Source: Elusimicrobiaceae bacterium (GTDB lineage: Bacteria; Elusimicrobiota; Elusimicrobia; Elusimicrobiales; Elusimicrobiaceae). From it: DNA of 38,637 nt. Each line of letters opens with the position of its first letter. The stretch's first letter is position 1. The stretch covers positions 1-38,637 of the forward strand of contig JAFXUJ010000015.1 of the NCBI GenBank assembly GCA_017525025.1, read 5' to 3'. Below, piece after piece: positions 37,458 through 38,637 of this stretch. The notes under the pieces are model-generated. The model was not told the DNA's origin. It did not search any database and saw only the letters and a list, made by a program, of their open reading frames with translations. The translations under genes were made by a program, and so were the position numbers.

Positions 37458-38637
37458 TTATTCGTTTGCTATAAATACGCGGTATCGTTTACCGTCTATT
37501 TTTTGTTCTACAATCTCACAATCAAACGTGCGTTTAACGGTTCGGCTAAATTCAATTTGTGACATTGGCGTAAAACTGTTAGCAACGCAAAATTCTTTGT
37601 ACGTGCGGTAAACCTCACTTGTACGCTCGTTTATGATGTTTTCCGCGCCGGTTTCTTTAAAGAACAATACAATAGGGTTGTTGTTTTCCTCGTATTCCTC
37701 TAACTCTTTTTGTACCGCGTTATTGATTGTAAACGCCTGGTTACTTAAAACCCTGTTTAGCCCGTCCAATGCCAATTGTATTAACGCCTCGATAACATCT
37801 GTTTTACGCAACTTGTATTTAATAAACGGGTCATAATCCGGTGCGTTTTTGTCAAACGTGGCATTAAACGGAACGATTATTAAACGATCCAATACCGCGC
37901 CGCTTTTATCCTTAATACGCGGTATGTTGTTTGCACTAAATAACAGTTTTGCATAATTGTTAAATGCGAACGGGTCAACGCCCTTGCGCTCAACTGTTAT
38001 GCGGTCACCCGAAACAACTTTTTTAAATATTGCCGGGTTCTTTATAAATTCGTCGCCGATGTCGTCGCCAATGTTGGCAAGTTTACCGACAATTTCGGCC
38101 GTTTTAAATTGGCTGCCAATGTCCGCAAGGTCTAACGCGCTTATATTTTCTTCACCCAACATATACGTTATTAAATCCAGGTACGTACTTTTACCGTTCT
38201 TTTTATCTCCGGTTAAAATAAAGCACTTTCGCAACTCATTACGCCGAAACATACAATAACCGGCCATTTCTTCAAGTAATGCCCTTATGTCCGGATCCCC
38301 GCACGCGATTTTATTTAACGTGGTTTCTAATAGTTCGTTTTCTGCGTCCGGTACGTAATCAAAGTTAATTTTGTTGGTTACGATTATTTCGGGCGTAAAG
38401 TCTATTAATTCATCGTTTACAATGTCGTATAATCCGTTCTTAAATGCTATAAAATTACTATTATCGTAATTGTGCTTGCTTTCTACTATCAATTCGAGAT
38501 AGTCCAAAACCTCGCGCCGCTGCGTCGCCTTTAACGACGGTATATATTTAATCATTTTTGCCATGATTGCATTTTTACCGCCAACGTATACGCCGTTATC
38601 GTAAATGTGTAATTGTCCGTTTAGTCGGACTATATGA
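37458..38637 (-). CDS. Primase-helicase, C-terminal part (SF3 helicase)
   Basis: 3' part of the 632-residue primase-helicase that begins at 860. The frame is open through 38637 into the repeated end. In full-length numbering, the D5_N-like linker spans about 265-370; Walker A GDKKNGKST is at 383-391, the SF3 acidic motif KLANIGDD at 425-432, and motif C LLFSANNIPRI at 471-481, followed by DRLIIVPF at 490-497. The C-terminal 130 residues include a winged-helix-like region (SEVYRTYKEFCVANSFTPMS). As a hexameric ring it would unwind DNA at the origin. Confidence 0.94.
   Translation of the reverse strand, partial: HIVRLNGQLHIYDNGVYVGGKNAIMAKMIKYIPSLKATQRREVLDYLELIVESKHNYDNSNFIAFKNGLYDIVNDELIDFTPEIIVTNKINFDYVPDAENELLETTLNKIACGDPDIRALLEEMAGYCMFRRNELRKCFILTGDKKNGKSTYLDLITYMLGEENISALDLADIGSQFKTAEIVGKLANIGDDIGDEFIKNPAIFKKVVSGDRITVERKGVDPFAFNNYAKLLFSANNIPRIKDKSGAVLDRLIIVPFNATFDKNAPDYDPFIKYKLRKTDVIEALIQLALDGLNRVLSNQAFTINNAVQKELEEYEENNNPIVLFFKETGAENIINERTSEVYRTYKEFCVANSFTPMSQIEFSRTVKRTFDCEIVEQKIDGKRYRVFIANE
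38497..38637. repeat. 141-bp exact direct repeat of the two contig ends (right copy)
   Basis: Identical to 1-141; see the left copy. Removing one copy gives a circle of 38,496 bp. Confidence 0.95.

Noticed and set aside
1-38637. True terminal repeats of a linear packaged genome
   Set aside because: The 141-bp repeat is inside an intact gene and its exact length fits an assembler overlap, so a circular map is simpler.
1-38637. Alternative genetic code (stop reassignment)
   Set aside because: All major genes are intact with standard stops and the only tRNA reads an ordinary Gln codon.

Overview
The window is one complete genome of a temperate, siphovirus-type phage, cut open inside its primase gene. 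The first 141 bases recur exactly as the last 141 (1-141 = 38497-38637), and the primase-helicase frame reads straight through that join, so the molecule closes to a circle of about 38,496 bp. Gene families (HK97-type capsid and protease, Gp37-like tail protein, GH25 lysin with a Cpl-7-like and an SH3 domain, Gp157, DUF669, VRR-NUC), GGGGG/AAAGG ribosome binding sites and AT-rich third positions point to a low-to-mid GC Firmicutes host, probably a gut clostridium. The host is an inference; no host sequence is present.

Layout, following transcription. (1) Early/replication operon, minus strand, running from about 7840 down through position 1 and on, across the circle join, to 35558. It encodes an excisionase-like protein, SNF2-type helicase, VRR-NUC nuclease, Gp157, a fibre-tip-like protein, a RecA-like ATPase with an Arg-rich disordered tail and an SSB-like acidic tip, a DUF669 protein, a family B DNA polymerase, a primase-helicase, and a run of small zinc-ribbon, HTH and hypothetical proteins. 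(2) Lysogeny segment, plus strand, 8397-10883: tyrosine integrase, a SAP-HTH fusion regulator, a second Cro/CI-type regulator and a tRNA-Gln(TTG). (3) Accessory segment, minus strand, 10966-12883: two short operons of eight small genes, one coding a T4-endonuclease-V-like glycosylase. Each operon has a promoter associated with the same 20-bp interrupted palindrome. (4) Late operon, minus strand, from about 34550 down to 12923: sRNA candidate, tandem terminators, holins, lysin, terminase, portal, protease, capsid, connectors, tail tube, gpG/gpGT by -1 frameshift, tape measure, tail tip and fibre.

The most unusual structure is a pair of about 340-bp loci (8056-8381 and 35075-35416). Each carries 12-14 copies of a 9-11 bp motif (ACAACTATTT) in direct and inverted orientation with a shared overall plan, and together they bracket the replication module exactly. 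Next are a promoter / structured RNA / serial terminators arrangement just ahead of the late genes (34225-34585), and a promoter-operator family (TATACNCC-N4-GGNGTATA) that links the HTH regulators to the accessory operons. All identifications are by reading motifs and family resemblance; no database search or folding program was run.
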